The notes: a model not told the origin generated them from the letters alone. Counted from the stretch's first letter, positions 6,468 to 14,085 are shown. The stretch is 16,099 nt of DNA from DASZZV01 sp035544835 (GCA_035544835.1 DASZZV010000385.1:1-16099), one strand, 5' to 3'. Translations and numbers: made by a program.

Positions 6468-7142
6468 TCACCTGTACTCGGTCGGATCCGCCACTCCCGC
6501 CTCTTCGAAACCCCTTCGCCTCAGAATGCACGAATCGCAATGACCACAGGCTCTTCCCTTCTCGTCAGGATCGTAACAGGAGCGCGTCAGACCGTAGTCG
6601 ACCCCGAGACCCACCCCTCTTCGAATGATGTCCGCCTTGCTCAGGTGCAGCAGCGGAGTCACGAGCAGCGGCAAGCCCTTTTCGACGCCGCTCTTCGTGC
6701 CGGTGAGGATCACCTGCTGGAAAGCGGCAATGAACTCGGGCCGGCAATCGGGATACCCGCTGAAGTCGACGGCATTCACGCCGAGCCAGATCTCGTCAGC
6801 CTGACGGGTCTCGGCATATGCGAGCGCCAGTGCCAGAAAGATCGTGTTTCGCGCCGGCACATAGGTGACCGGGATCGTATCTTCCTGCAGTGAGTCCTTG
6901 GGGACGTCGATGGAGTCGGTGAGAGCACTTCCACCAAACGCCCGCAGGTCGAGATGGAATCGCTGATGCTCTTCGACTCCTCCGGCGCGCGCCACGGCTG
7001 TCGCGGCCTCGAGCTCGATGCTGTGGCGTTGTCCATACGAGATCGTCAAGGCGGAGAGGCTTCGACCTTCGGCGCGCGCGATGGCCAGGACGGTTGCGGA
7101 ATCGAGCCCCCCGCTGAGTAGAATGACAGCATGTTTACTCAT
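6468..7142 (-). CDS. queC: 7-cyano-7-deazaguanine synthase
   Basis: This 224-residue enzyme converts 7-carboxy-7-deazaguanine to preQ0 using ATP and ammonia, directly after QueE (family knowledge). The PP-loop SGGLDS is at residues 10-15. The C-terminal zinc site is complete: Cys189, Cys199, Cys202 and Cys205, the last three within 'ACGHCDSCILRRRGF'. 'YVPARNTIFLALALAYAE' and 'NAVDFSGYPDCRPEF' are strongly typical. The length matches the family. The start ATG7142 lacks an obvious Shine-Dalgarno and overlaps the divergent gene by 12 bp. Its stop lies in the start of the AT-rich repeat block before queE; the two are probably one transcript. Confidence 0.95.
   Translation of the reverse strand: MSKHAVILLSGGLDSATVLAIARAEGRSLSALTISYGQRHSIELEAATAVARAGGVEEHQRFHLDLRAFGGSALTDSIDVPKDSLQEDTIPVTYVPARNTIFLALALAYAETRQADEIWLGVNAVDFSGYPDCRPEFIAAFQQVILTGTKSGVEKGLPLLVTPLLHLSKADIIRRGVGLGVDYGLTRSCYDPDEKGRACGHCDSCILRRRGFEEAGVADPTEYR
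7094..7124 (+). promoter_or_regulatory. Possible promoter inside queC (TTGCGG-N19-TAGAAT)
   Basis: TAGAAT (7119-7124) ends 6 nt before ATG7131, and TTGCGG (7094-7099) lies 19 bp upstream of it. If real, the transcript would be leaderless and the promoter would lie within the opposing queC coding region. Confidence 0.35.
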
Positions 7143-7823
7143 CGACTGCAGCTTCTACCGCATTCTCCGAGCCGATCCAAGCTTCCATTTCGACCGGCGC
7201 TAATCTTGTTCTTCCTCGCCACCATTGCGACCCGATCTCGAGCCGCGGTGCCCATCGAGTATCCAATCCCGCACTACGCCCATGAAGACGCCGAGTCCTA
7301 CGGCCTCTGGCAGTCGGAGGTTCGGGCATTCCGCTCCGAACAGCGCGTGGCTGAAGCCTTTCCTGATACCAACGCCGTGCTGGCCAGCGGGGGGCGGGAT
7401 CAGCAGTTCCTCGAAGAGCAAAATCCACGGCGACGTTTCCTCCGAAACCCACTGAACTTCTTTTCGCGGCCCCCTTTCATCTCGTGGATGGAGGCTGTCG
7501 ATGAGACCGGCATCATCCGCAAGGTGTACGTGATCGCCTCGAACCAGACCGTGAGTGAGGATCGTCGAATCATCGAATACTGCCTGGCCGGGAAGAGCTG
7601 GCGTCCGGCGAAACGAGACGGCTTGGCCGTGCCGACGCTGCGAGCTACGAACCTCGACTACGGTGAGTCGCGGTTCGTGTCGAATTACTGGTGGAAAGCG
7701 TTCAACGACGAACAGGCCATGGCCGCAGTGGTATTCACCGCCGCGGCGCTGGTTGGGACGCTCTGGGCCGTCATCCGCCGTTTGAGAAGGCGCGGGCGAC
7801 CTTCCCCTCCGCTCCCCCTATAA
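7131..7823 (+). CDS. Protein of unknown function with N-terminal signal and C-terminal membrane anchor
   Basis: This 230-residue protein belongs to no family I recognise. Residues ~22-38 ('PALILFFLATIATRSRA') look like a signal peptide after an unusually long basic N-region. A TTG at 7206 would give a shorter N-terminus but would cut into the signal. The middle is polar and rich in aromatic residues, for example 'NPLNFFSRPPFISWMEAVDE' followed by a strand 'IIRKVYVIASNQ'. A C-terminal hydrophobic helix 'MAAVVFTAAALVGTLWAVI' is followed by a basic, Pro-rich tail 'RRLRRRGRP', so the protein is probably bitopic, with its bulk outside the cytoplasm. It ends 8 nt before the phosphorylase start and may be co-transcribed with it. 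Confidence 0.6.
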   Translation: MFTHRLQLLPHSPSRSKLPFRPALILFFLATIATRSRAAVPIEYPIPHYAHEDAESYGLWQSEVRAFRSEQRVAEAFPDTNAVLASGGRDQQFLEEQNPRRRFLRNPLNFFSRPPFISWMEAVDETGIIRKVYVIASNQTVSEDRRIIEYCLAGKSWRPAKRDGLAVPTLRATNLDYGESRFVSNYWWKAFNDEQAMAAVVFTAAALVGTLWAVIRRLRRRGRPSPPLPL

Positions 7824-7824
7824 T
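7819..7824 (+). promoter_or_regulatory. Consensus -10 element (TATAAT) 7 nt before the phosphorylase start
   Basis: A perfect TATAAT ends 7 nt upstream of ATG7832, with no Shine-Dalgarno between. The expected transcription start falls at the A of the ATG. No consensus -35 hexamer is found at 17 bp. Confidence 0.5.
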
Positions 7825-7831
7825 TCGCCCC

Positions 7832-9151
7832 ATGAGCGATAAATCGGCTTACGAAATTCTGAATCGCAAACGGCGCGGCGAAAGACTGGCCGATGACGAC
7901 ATCATCTGGTTCGTCGATCGTTTCACCCGAGGCGAGCTGCCGGACTACCAGATGAGCGCGCTGCTCATGGCCATTGCCATTCGCGGTATGGGCGACGACG
8001 AGATGGCCACGCTCACCCGAAGCATGCTGGAGTCAGGAGAACAGTGGAGCCTGCGCAAGCAATACGATTTTCTCGGCGACAAGCACTCCACCGGCGGTGT
8101 CGGCGACAAGGTCTCCATCGTGCTCGCACCCTGGGTTGCCGCCTGCGGCGTCAACGTAGCCATGCTCTCCGGCCGCGGCCTCGGTCACACCGGTGGCACG
8201 CTCGACAAGCTCGAGGCCATTCCAGGCTTCAATGCCCGGCTCACTCGTGCCGAGCTCGAACGGTGCGTCGACCAGTCGCGCTGTGCCATCTCGACGTCGA
8301 CCGAAGGCGTCGCACCGGCCGACAAGAAGATGTATGCGCTGCGAGATGTCACCGGAACGGTCGAATCATTGCCGCTCATCACCGCCTCCATCATGTCCAA
8401 GAAACTGGCCATGGGTGCAAGCGGTCTGATTCTCGATGTAAAGAGCGGAAGCGGAGCCTTCATGCGCAAATATGAGGATTCCAAAGCACTGGCGCGGAGT
8501 CTGGTGGCCGCGGCGGCCGGATCGGGCACGCGCGTGGAGGCCCTGATCACCGACATGAATCGTCCACTGGGGCGAACCGCCGGAAATGCCAACGAGATCG
8601 CCGAGTCGATCGACGCGCTCAAAGGAAAGGGCGCGGCCGACCTGATGGAAGTCACAAAGGCACAGGCGGTCAGGTTGCTGATGATGTCCGGGAAATTTGA
8701 CGAGAAGACGGCATCGTCGACTCTGGACGAAGCGATTGCCAGTGGTGCTGCGGCCGAGCAGGCCCGCAAGTGGATTGCCAGTCAGAAAGGCGATCCCGAC
8801 GTCGTCGACCACCCCGAACGTCTGGCGCAGCCCAAACGCGTCGTCGACGTCCAGTCGCCTCGATCGGGCTACATCGTCGCCATCGACACCTATCAGGTCG
8901 GCATGCTGGCCGTCGAAATGGGAGCAGGGCGCAAGAAACAGGACGACGTTATCGACTACTCAGCCGGAATCGTGTTCGAGAAAAACACCGGCGACGAGGT
9001 TCGCGCCGGAGAGCCCATCGCACGTCTTCAGCTCGGCGCTCGCCCTGCCGACGATGCCGATCTGATGAAGCGATACCTCGCCGCCGTCGAGTTCGGCGAC
9101 GCGCCGCCGGAGCCGAGACCCAGGATCCACGAGCTTTTGACGAGCGACTAG
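7832..9151 (+). CDS. deoA: Thymidine/pyrimidine-nucleoside phosphorylase
   Basis: This 439-residue enzyme cleaves thymidine, deoxyuridine or uridine with phosphate, yielding the base and (deoxy)ribose-1-phosphate (family knowledge). The family signature SGRGLGHTGGTLDKLE is at residues 113-128, and the phosphate-binding 'KHSTGGVGDK' at 84-93. The C-terminal domain starts near 'RVVDVQSPRSGYI' and is the usual alpha/beta domain. The reading frame extends upstream to 7691, but homology begins at 'MSDKSAYEILNRKRRGE', and ATG7832 is preceded by TATAAT. Whether it is the thymidine-specific (DeoA) or broader pyrimidine (Pdp) type cannot be settled by eye. Phosphopentomutase, which uses its product, follows 66 bp downstream. 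Confidence 0.93.
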   Translation: MSDKSAYEILNRKRRGERLADDDIIWFVDRFTRGELPDYQMSALLMAIAIRGMGDDEMATLTRSMLESGEQWSLRKQYDFLGDKHSTGGVGDKVSIVLAPWVAACGVNVAMLSGRGLGHTGGTLDKLEAIPGFNARLTRAELERCVDQSRCAISTSTEGVAPADKKMYALRDVTGTVESLPLITASIMSKKLAMGASGLILDVKSGSGAFMRKYEDSKALARSLVAAAAGSGTRVEALITDMNRPLGRTAGNANEIAESIDALKGKGAADLMEVTKAQAVRLLMMSGKFDEKTASSTLDEAIASGAAAEQARKWIASQKGDPDVVDHPERLAQPKRVVDVQSPRSGYIVAIDTYQVGMLAVEMGAGRKKQDDVIDYSAGIVFEKNTGDEVRAGEPIARLQLGARPADDADLMKRYLAAVEFGDAPPEPRPRIHELLTSD

Positions 9152-9182
9152 CTATTAGCTGCTAGCTTCTAGCTGCTAGCTT
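9149..9182. repeat. TAGCT-rich tandem repeat starting at the deoA stop codon
   Basis: The 13-mer TAGCTGCTAGCTT occurs twice (9156-9168 and 9170-9182), preceded by TAGCTAT, whose TAG is the deoA stop codon. The unit contains the palindromic core GCTAGC. It lies in the 66-bp gap before deoB. Confidence 0.75.
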
Positions 9183-9217
9183 GTAACCAGCAATCACTAC
9201 GGAGCCACCTCGCAACC

Positions 9218-10390
9218 ATGACCTCATCCTCCCACCCTCGCGCCATCATCATCGTTTGCGATTCCCTCGGCGTTGGAGAACTTCCCGACGCCGCTGAGTA
9301 TGGCGACCTCGGTTCCAACACCCTCGGTCATATCCTCGATCAGCGCTCCCCGCGGCTTCCCAATCTGTCGCGACTCGGTCTGCTCCACACGCTTCCCACG
9401 CCCCGCTGGCATGAGAGTCCCTCCGCGGCATTCGGTCGCATGGCGGAGCTCTCGGCGGGAAAGGACACGACCACCGGACACTGGGAGATGATGGGGCTGG
9501 TCGTCGAACATCCCTTCCGCACGTATCCAGACGGTTTCCCGGCTGAGGTCATCGCCGAGTACGAAGGGAGAATCGGACGGAAGACTCTCGGCAACAAGCC
9601 GGCTTCGGGCACGGTCATTCTCGATGAGCTTGGCGAAGAGCACATGAAGACTGGCAAACCGATCGTGTACACGTCGGGAGACTCCGTCTTCCAGGTCGCG
9701 GCCCACGAAGAGGTCATTCCACCCGAAGAGCTCTGGCGGATCTGTGCCATCGCCCGGGAGTTGATGCGCGGCGAGCACAACATCGGTCGCATCATCGCCC
9801 GCCCCTTCACCGGCACGGGCGCGGGGCACTTCAAGCGGACAGCGAACCGCAAGGATTTCTCCGTAAAACCAACCGGTGAGACGGTTGTCGAGCGGGCCCA
9901 CAAAGCGGGGCGGAGAGTGGTGGCATTGGGGAAAATTTCCGACATCTTCGATGGCGTAGGAATCGACGAGGAGATCCGCACCCAGTCGAACTCCGACGGT
10001 ATGGCCCGGACGCTGGCCCTCATCCGCAACGATGCCGAGGCTGGCCTGATCTTCACGAATCTCGTCGACTTCGACTCCAAGTATGGCCATCGAAATGACG
10101 TTGACGGTTACGCCAAGGCGCTCGAGACCTTCGACACCGAGCTCGGTCCCCTCGTCGACGCGCTCCGATCGCAGGACCTGCTCTTCATCACGGCCGATCA
10201 CGGGTGCGATCCGACCGACGTCTCCACCGATCACACCCGCGAGTACGTCCCGCTCATTATCGCCGGCCCTGGAATGCCGCCCCGCGATCTCGGAACGCGC
10301 GGCACCTTCGCCGATCTCGGCGCATCGGTGGGCGAGCATCTCGGTCTGAGCCCTGAGGGAATGCCCGGCCGCAGCGCACTCCGTGTATGA
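9218..10390 (+). CDS. deoB: Phosphopentomutase
   Basis: This 390-residue, manganese-dependent member of the alkaline phosphatase superfamily converts (deoxy)ribose-1-phosphate to the 5-phosphate (family knowledge). Metal-binding Asp15 lies in 'VCDSLGVGELPDAAEYGD'. The phosphothreonine loop is 'GKDTTTGHWEMMG' (from 81), and the second metal site is 'DHGCDPTDVSTDHTREYVP' (from about 327). 'VYTSGDSVFQVAAHEE' and 'FTNLVDFDSKYGHRND' are diagnostic. Length matches the family. No strong Shine-Dalgarno precedes ATG9218, and the gene is probably expressed with the upstream phosphorylase, so that nucleoside cleavage feeds central carbon metabolism. Deoxyribose-phosphate aldolase is not in the window. 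Confidence 0.95.
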   Translation: MTSSSHPRAIIIVCDSLGVGELPDAAEYGDLGSNTLGHILDQRSPRLPNLSRLGLLHTLPTPRWHESPSAAFGRMAELSAGKDTTTGHWEMMGLVVEHPFRTYPDGFPAEVIAEYEGRIGRKTLGNKPASGTVILDELGEEHMKTGKPIVYTSGDSVFQVAAHEEVIPPEELWRICAIARELMRGEHNIGRIIARPFTGTGAGHFKRTANRKDFSVKPTGETVVERAHKAGRRVVALGKISDIFDGVGIDEEIRTQSNSDGMARTLALIRNDAEAGLIFTNLVDFDSKYGHRNDVDGYAKALETFDTELGPLVDALRSQDLLFITADHGCDPTDVSTDHTREYVPLIIAGPGMPPRDLGTRGTFADLGASVGEHLGLSPEGMPGRSALRV

Positions 10391-10461
10391 GCTCGGTCGT
10401 TGTGAGATCCTTCCGCTTGCTATAGCTCAACAAACACTACTCTGTTCATCGAGGTGATGGA

Positions 10462-11418
10462 ATGAATCGGAAAGACTTGATTTTGTTTGCGGTCCCCCTC
10501 CTGCTCTGCGCCGGGAGCCTGTTCGCGGCGACTGCCGACACGCGCTCTATGGTTTTCGAAGATGCCAAGGCCGTAAAGCGCGTAGCTCAGGTGGCTGGGC
10601 GCGATCTTCCGAAGGAGGTGCTGGGGCGAATCGTAAAAGAGGACATTGACCTTCTGCGCGGTAAGCGCAGTGATGGCACCTTCGCCTACGCGCACTACGA
10701 GCGCGAGGAATCGAATCGCGAAAGCAACCGCTTCGCCGTGCGAAAGGACGACGACAAGAAGGCCACCGCTCAAATTCGTGCCGCCTGGAGCTACCGGCTC
10801 ATTATTTCCGTACCGAATCGACGCCTCGTCGTTACCAGGAACCGGCGCACCTACATCGATCACGTGGAGCTGGAGCTCACGACGGCTGGCGGCGAGCACC
10901 GCACACAGACCGTTCCCGTTCAGGCCTGGCTCGAGCCTGGTCAGGACCGGAAGATCGATCTACCTGACATCGAGCGCGACGCCATTGCCAAGGTCTTCGC
11001 GCATGTCGATAGCGGCGAGCGGGGAGCCGCGACCATCGAGCTGGCACTGCTCGTGGCGAAGCTGGTCGACAACGCCGACAGTCCCTTCTTCACACCAGTC
11101 AGCACCGCCAAACAGCTGCAGCGTGCGATCGAGCGTGGTGACGGCGAGGGCGCGCGTCGTCTCTCCGGAATACTCGCTACATCCCTGGAGCCGGCCGAAG
11201 CCCGCGCCTCGATGAGAGGTAACGACATGACCATCACCGCGCCACGAATCACGACGCCGGCCGTCTCAGAGACAGGACTTGAAGCTCCACCCTCTGTAGA
11301 GATTTATCTGGAGCTTCAAGCCGTAGAAGATTTGATGACCGGCAATGACGCTGAGCGGCGGGAAGGTCTGGACAAACTGCATCAGCTCATCCGCCGGGTG
11401 CGTCCGTCAACACGGTGA
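10462..11418 (+). CDS. Exported protein of unknown function
   Basis: This 318-residue protein has a clear signal peptide, 'MNRKDLILFAVPLLLCAGSLFA', with likely cleavage after 'LFAA'. The start is well supported by GAGGTG 5 nt upstream of ATG10462. The mature part opens with a helical, charged region ('VAGRDLPKEVLGRIVKEDID'), passes through strands ('WSYRLIISVPNRRLVVTRN' and 'VELELTTAGGEHRTQTVPV'), and ends in helices. I see no lipobox, catalytic motif or repeats, and no family I recognise. It has no close neighbour on the same strand within an operon; upstream lies deoB with 71 bp between, and downstream a long palindrome. A periplasmic location is inferred from the signal alone. Confidence 0.65.
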   Translation: MNRKDLILFAVPLLLCAGSLFAATADTRSMVFEDAKAVKRVAQVAGRDLPKEVLGRIVKEDIDLLRGKRSDGTFAYAHYEREESNRESNRFAVRKDDDKKATAQIRAAWSYRLIISVPNRRLVVTRNRRTYIDHVELELTTAGGEHRTQTVPVQAWLEPGQDRKIDLPDIERDAIAKVFAHVDSGERGAATIELALLVAKLVDNADSPFFTPVSTAKQLQRAIERGDGEGARRLSGILATSLEPAEARASMRGNDMTITAPRITTPAVSETGLEAPPSVEIYLELQAVEDLMTGNDAERREGLDKLHQLIRRVRPSTR

Positions 11419-11514
11419 AGCCTAAGGGTTTATCGACGCTTGATTGATGGCCGGAAGTGGGGGCGTGCAGGGCGCGCGCCCAGCACGAAGTGCGGGGAAG
11501 AAAGGATTCTGGCC

Positions 11515-11617
11515 AACTCCGAGGGGAGCGGGCGCCTCGCCCGCTCTGCAGCAACAAGACGCCGATTCTTCGAGCTTCGCTCGAAGAGCGGGCGAGGCGC
11601 CCGCTCCCCTCGGAGTT
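11515..11617. repeat. Perfect 33-bp palindromic repeat element, copy 2
   Basis: Arms 11515-11547 and 11585-11617 are exact reverse complements, beginning AACTCCGAGGGGAGCGGG. The innermost 29 bp of each arm, and most of the 37-nt spacer with its TCTTCGAGC hairpin, match copy 1 at 1295-1391. Here the palindrome extends four bases further. It lies about 60 bp upstream of the carD promoter. Confidence 0.9.
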
Positions 11618-11679
11618 GAGCCAGTGCTCAAATGGCCAAACTCCAGGGCGCGCTGAGAGCGCTGATACGACCGTCCGAC

Positions 11680-11708
11680 TTGACCGGAGAGGGGATTTCC
11701 CATACAAT
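11680..11708 (+). promoter_or_regulatory. Sigma70-type promoter of carD (TTGACC-N17-TACAAT)
   Basis: TTGACC (11680-11685) and TACAAT (11703-11708) are separated by exactly 17 bp, the best promoter match in the window. Transcription is expected to start near 11715, leaving a leader of about 28 nt that contains the AAGGAG ribosome-binding site. Confidence 0.75.
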
Positions 11709-11729
11709 TCGTCGGCTAAACGCCTTCGT

Positions 11730-11735
11730 AAGGAG
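11730..11735 (+). promoter_or_regulatory. Ribosome-binding site deciding the TTG start of carD
   Basis: AAGGAG lies 7 nt before TTG11743. It fixes the start against the longer reading from 11632. Confidence 0.75.
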
Positions 11736-11742
11736 TCCCACC

Positions 11743-12237
11743 TTGCCGTTCAAAATTGGCGATAAGATCGTCTACCCGAATCATGGAGTCACAATCGTCG
11801 AGTTGATCGCCGAATCGAGTATCAACGGCTCTAGGCATACCTATTACCACCTTCGCTTGCTCGCCAACAACTCAAAGTTGATGGTGCCGGCGGAAAACAC
11901 CGATCGCATCGGTCTTCGTCGCTTGTACAAACAGCAGGAGATCAAAGGGCTGTTCTCTCTCCTCGAGATGCGTGTCGGGACGGGCGCCAGTGACTGGAAG
12001 GATCGCTATCGCGAAAACCTTGAGAAGATGAAGACCGGAAAACTCGAGGATGTGGCCGACGTCCTGCGCAATCTGAATCAGGTTTCCAAGCGCAAAAGCC
12101 TGTCGTTTCGCGAGAAAAAGATGTACGACCGCGCCAAATATCTCCTCATCTCGGAGATCGCCATCGTGAAGAACATTCCTGAGGTCGAGGCAGAGGGTCT
12201 CATCGAGAAGTCGCTGAACAAGTCACTGGGCCATTGA
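11743..12237 (+). CDS. carD: CarD/CdnL family transcription regulator
   Basis: This 164-residue protein binds the RNA polymerase beta subunit and stabilises open promoter complexes (known for CarD/CdnL). The N-terminal CarD_TRCF interaction domain is seen in 'FKIGDKIVYPNHGVTIVE' and in the strand 'TYYHLRLLANNSKLMVP'. The C-terminal helical DNA-binding domain covers 'DRYRENLEKMKTGKLEDVADVLRNL' (in two turns) and 'FREKKMYDRAKYLLISEIA'. I choose the TTG at 11743. It has AAGGAG 7 nt upstream, homology begins there, and the promoter at 11680-11708 would fall inside any longer reading. TTG starts often lower translation. The gene ends in a strong terminator and is probably a single-gene transcript. 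Confidence 0.92.
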   Translation: MPFKIGDKIVYPNHGVTIVELIAESSINGSRHTYYHLRLLANNSKLMVPAENTDRIGLRRLYKQQEIKGLFSLLEMRVGTGASDWKDRYRENLEKMKTGKLEDVADVLRNLNQVSKRKSLSFREKKMYDRAKYLLISEIAIVKNIPEVEAEGLIEKSLNKSLGH

Positions 12238-12260
12238 GCCCTCCATTCGATTTCACTTCA

Positions 12261-12283
12261 GGCCGCCGCGAGGCGGCCTTTTT
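12261..12283 (+). terminator. Intrinsic terminator after carD
   Basis: GGCCGCC and GGCGGCC form a 7-bp GC stem with loop GCGA, followed directly by TTTTT, 24 nt beyond the carD stop. This separates carD from lipA. Confidence 0.9.
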
Positions 12284-12297
12284 CACGTAGCTGGAAA

Positions 12298-13167
12298 ATG
12301 ACCATACCGCAGAGACTTCCCGAGTGGATCCGTGAGAAGAAGCTGAACCTGCAGCAGCTCCACGAGCTCAAGACACTGTTCCGAGGAAAATCACTCAACA
12401 CCGTTTGCGAGTCTCTGGCCTGCCCGAACCGTTCCGACTGTTTCACTCGCGGCACGGCCACCTTCATGATTCTCGGCGACATCTGCACCCGTTCCTGCGG
12501 CTTCTGCAATGTCACTACCGGTGTTCCCTGGGACGCGCCCTCAGCGACTGAGCCTCGCGCCGTCGCCGAGGCTGCCAGGTCGATGAATCTGCGCCACGTC
12601 GTCGTCACTTCGGTCAATCGTGACGACCTCCCCGACGGCGGTTCCGCGCACTTCGCCCGGACCATTATCGAGTTGCGCGAAGCGCTTCCCCGAGCAGCGA
12701 TCGAGGTGCTCACTCCCGACTTTCGGGGTGACCGCGACGCGATCGCCCGAGTCGCCGCAGCGAGGCCTGACTACTACAATCACAACGTGGAGACTGTTCC
12801 CCGTCTCTACGATTACGTCCGGCCCGGAGCCCGCTTCGAGCGATCTGCTGCCCTGCTGAAGTATGTCAAGGAGCTCGATCCCACCATCAGAACCAAGTCG
12901 GGATTGATGCTTGGCCTCGGAGAACGTCGCGAAGAAGTGATCGACGTCATGAAGCGTCTCCTCGATGCCAGGTGCGAGATGTTGACGATTGGTCAATATC
13001 TGCAGCCTAAGAAAGAGAAACTCGACGTGGTCGAGTACGTCCACCCGTCTGTGTTCGAAGAGTATCGCGTCATCGGCGAGAGCCTCGGGTTCGCCGCTGT
13101 CTTCTCCGGCCCCTTCGTCCGGTCGTCGTACATGGCCGACGTCGTCGCGCACGAAGCCTCGCAGTAA
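12298..13167 (+). CDS. lipA: Lipoyl synthase (radical SAM)
   Basis: This 289-residue enzyme inserts two sulfur atoms into protein-bound octanoyl groups to form lipoyl groups on 2-oxoacid dehydrogenases and the glycine cleavage H-protein (family knowledge). Both iron-sulfur sites are complete. The auxiliary cluster CX4CX5C is at Cys37, Cys42 and Cys48 ('CESLACPNRSDC'); the radical SAM cluster CX3CX2C is at Cys63, Cys67 and Cys70 ('CTRSCGFC'). The C-terminal RSSY motif (275-278), whose serine ligates the auxiliary cluster, is present. 'YNHNVETVPRLY' and 'KSGLMLGLGE' are typical. The Shine-Dalgarno is weak (GGAAA). lipB is not adjacent. The promoter must lie between the carD terminator and 12298, or transcription reads through. 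Confidence 0.95.
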   Translation: MTIPQRLPEWIREKKLNLQQLHELKTLFRGKSLNTVCESLACPNRSDCFTRGTATFMILGDICTRSCGFCNVTTGVPWDAPSATEPRAVAEAARSMNLRHVVVTSVNRDDLPDGGSAHFARTIIELREALPRAAIEVLTPDFRGDRDAIARVAAARPDYYNHNVETVPRLYDYVRPGARFERSAALLKYVKELDPTIRTKSGLMLGLGERREEVIDVMKRLLDARCEMLTIGQYLQPKKEKLDVVEYVHPSVFEEYRVIGESLGFAAVFSGPFVRSSYMADVVAHEASQ

Positions 13168-13208
13168 GACTACCGCTCCGGGCCGTTCGGAGCGCCGCAG
13201 TTCGTGGC

Positions 13209-13249
13209 AAGGGTTTCCGAACCCTTGTGCCGCGGCGTCGAGCCGCGGC
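13209..13249. repeat. Two adjacent hairpin repeats downstream of lipA
   Basis: AAGGGTT/AACCCTT with loop TCCG (13209-13226) is followed by GCCGCGGC/GCCGCGGC around GTCGA (13229-13249). The reverse complement of 13242-13256 shares CAGGAACGCCGCGGC with the element at 3153-3261, linking the two repeat families. The rest of the 233-bp gap between lipA and the next gene shows no gene. Confidence 0.7.
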
Positions 13250-13400
13250 GTTCCTGTGGCGATTCACAGAGACACTGCGCTCCCGCGCAAGAAAGTGTCG
13301 GAGCCAGGTTCAGCGGCGGAGTGCTCCACGTTCCATGTTCAACGAAACTCCCCTGTCGGGCGTACTCTTCACAGACACTCCGTAAGTGAAGGGACCGCTC

Positions 13401-14051
13401 ATGAAATCAATTCGAATTGCTATCTTTCTCGTCGCCGCGACGGCTCTCTCCTGCGCCTCGAGCTCAGGCCCTCACCCCAACCTCAGCGGACGATGGAAGC
13501 TCAACAATCAACTGAGCGACACTCCCGAGAAGATGCGCGAAGCCCAGCGAGGCAATCGCGGAGGTATGGGACCGGGCGGTGGAATGGGGGGCCGTGGCGG
13601 CATGGGCGGAAGGGGTGGGATGGGTGGACGTGGCGGCATGGGAGGGCGCGGTGGCATGGGGGGCCGCAGCGGGATGGGTGGAGGGCGCGGTGGCGACGGT
13701 GATCGCGGCGGAATGCGCGAGAGGATGCAACCGGCCGAAGAGCTCGAGATCGAGCAGAGCGCCACTGACGTAGTCATAAGGGACAAACGTTCCGGCGAGA
13801 CTCGCTTGAAGACCGACGGATCCAGGCAGAGCGTGGCCGCGTTTTCGGATCGTGACGCAACCGTCATCGCCAAATGGAAGGGGGACAAGCTCGTCGTCAC
13901 CAGTGAGGTCGAAGAAGGCCCGTCCACAAAGGACGTCTACGCAAGGACCACCGACGGAGCTCAGCTGATCGACACACGCACGATGAGCGGAAGGAACGGC
14001 CGCTTCTCGATGAAGCTGAAGCTGGTTTACGACCGCGACGCGACCCAGTAA
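13401..14051 (+). CDS. Lipoprotein with glycine-methionine-arginine hexapeptide repeats
   Basis: I choose ATG13401 (216 residues), with AAGGGA 6 nt upstream; the reading could begin at GTG13386. A lipoprotein signal ends in the lipobox 'ALSC' (Cys18). 'PNLSGRWKLNNQLSD' follows, an opening I associate with small acidobacterial secreted proteins. Residues ~53-99 are a low-complexity tract of about six GGMGGR units (DNA 13557-13697). The C-terminal ~105 residues alternate strands ('LEIEQSATDVVIRDK', 'KWKGDKLVVTSEVEEG', 'FSMKLKLVYDRD') and resemble a lipocalin-like or sandwich fold. The hexapeptides use many different synonymous codons, so the tract is not a fresh DNA duplication. Function unknown; location periplasmic or outer membrane by inference. 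Confidence 0.75.
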   Translation: MKSIRIAIFLVAATALSCASSSGPHPNLSGRWKLNNQLSDTPEKMREAQRGNRGGMGPGGGMGGRGGMGGRGGMGGRGGMGGRGGMGGRSGMGGGRGGDGDRGGMRERMQPAEELEIEQSATDVVIRDKRSGETRLKTDGSRQSVAAFSDRDATVIAKWKGDKLVVTSEVEEGPSTKDVYARTTDGAQLIDTRTMSGRNGRFSMKLKLVYDRDATQ

Positions 14052-14069
14052 TCGTCCGGTCTAGAATGT

Positions 14070-14085
14070 GAGGGCTTGCGCCCTC
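14070..14085. repeat. Small hairpin after the repeat lipoprotein gene
   Basis: GAGGGC and GCCCTC flank the loop TTGC, 18 nt past the stop codon at 14051. No T-tract follows on either strand, so terminator function is doubtful. It coincides with the broken end of the methyltransferase remnant. Confidence 0.5.

Noticed and set aside
6346..6540. 65-residue N-terminal extension of QueE
   Set aside because: It translates the AT-rich heptamer array and the end of queC; QueE homology begins at the Met encoded at 6345.
9224..10339. 371-codon minus-strand open frame
   Set aside because: It lies wholly antisense to deoB, whose motifs are complete. Long antisense frames are expected in high-GC DNA.
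7832..10390. Deo pair as an unusual cluster
   Set aside because: Phosphorylase next to phosphopentomutase is the ordinary nucleoside-salvage arrangement.
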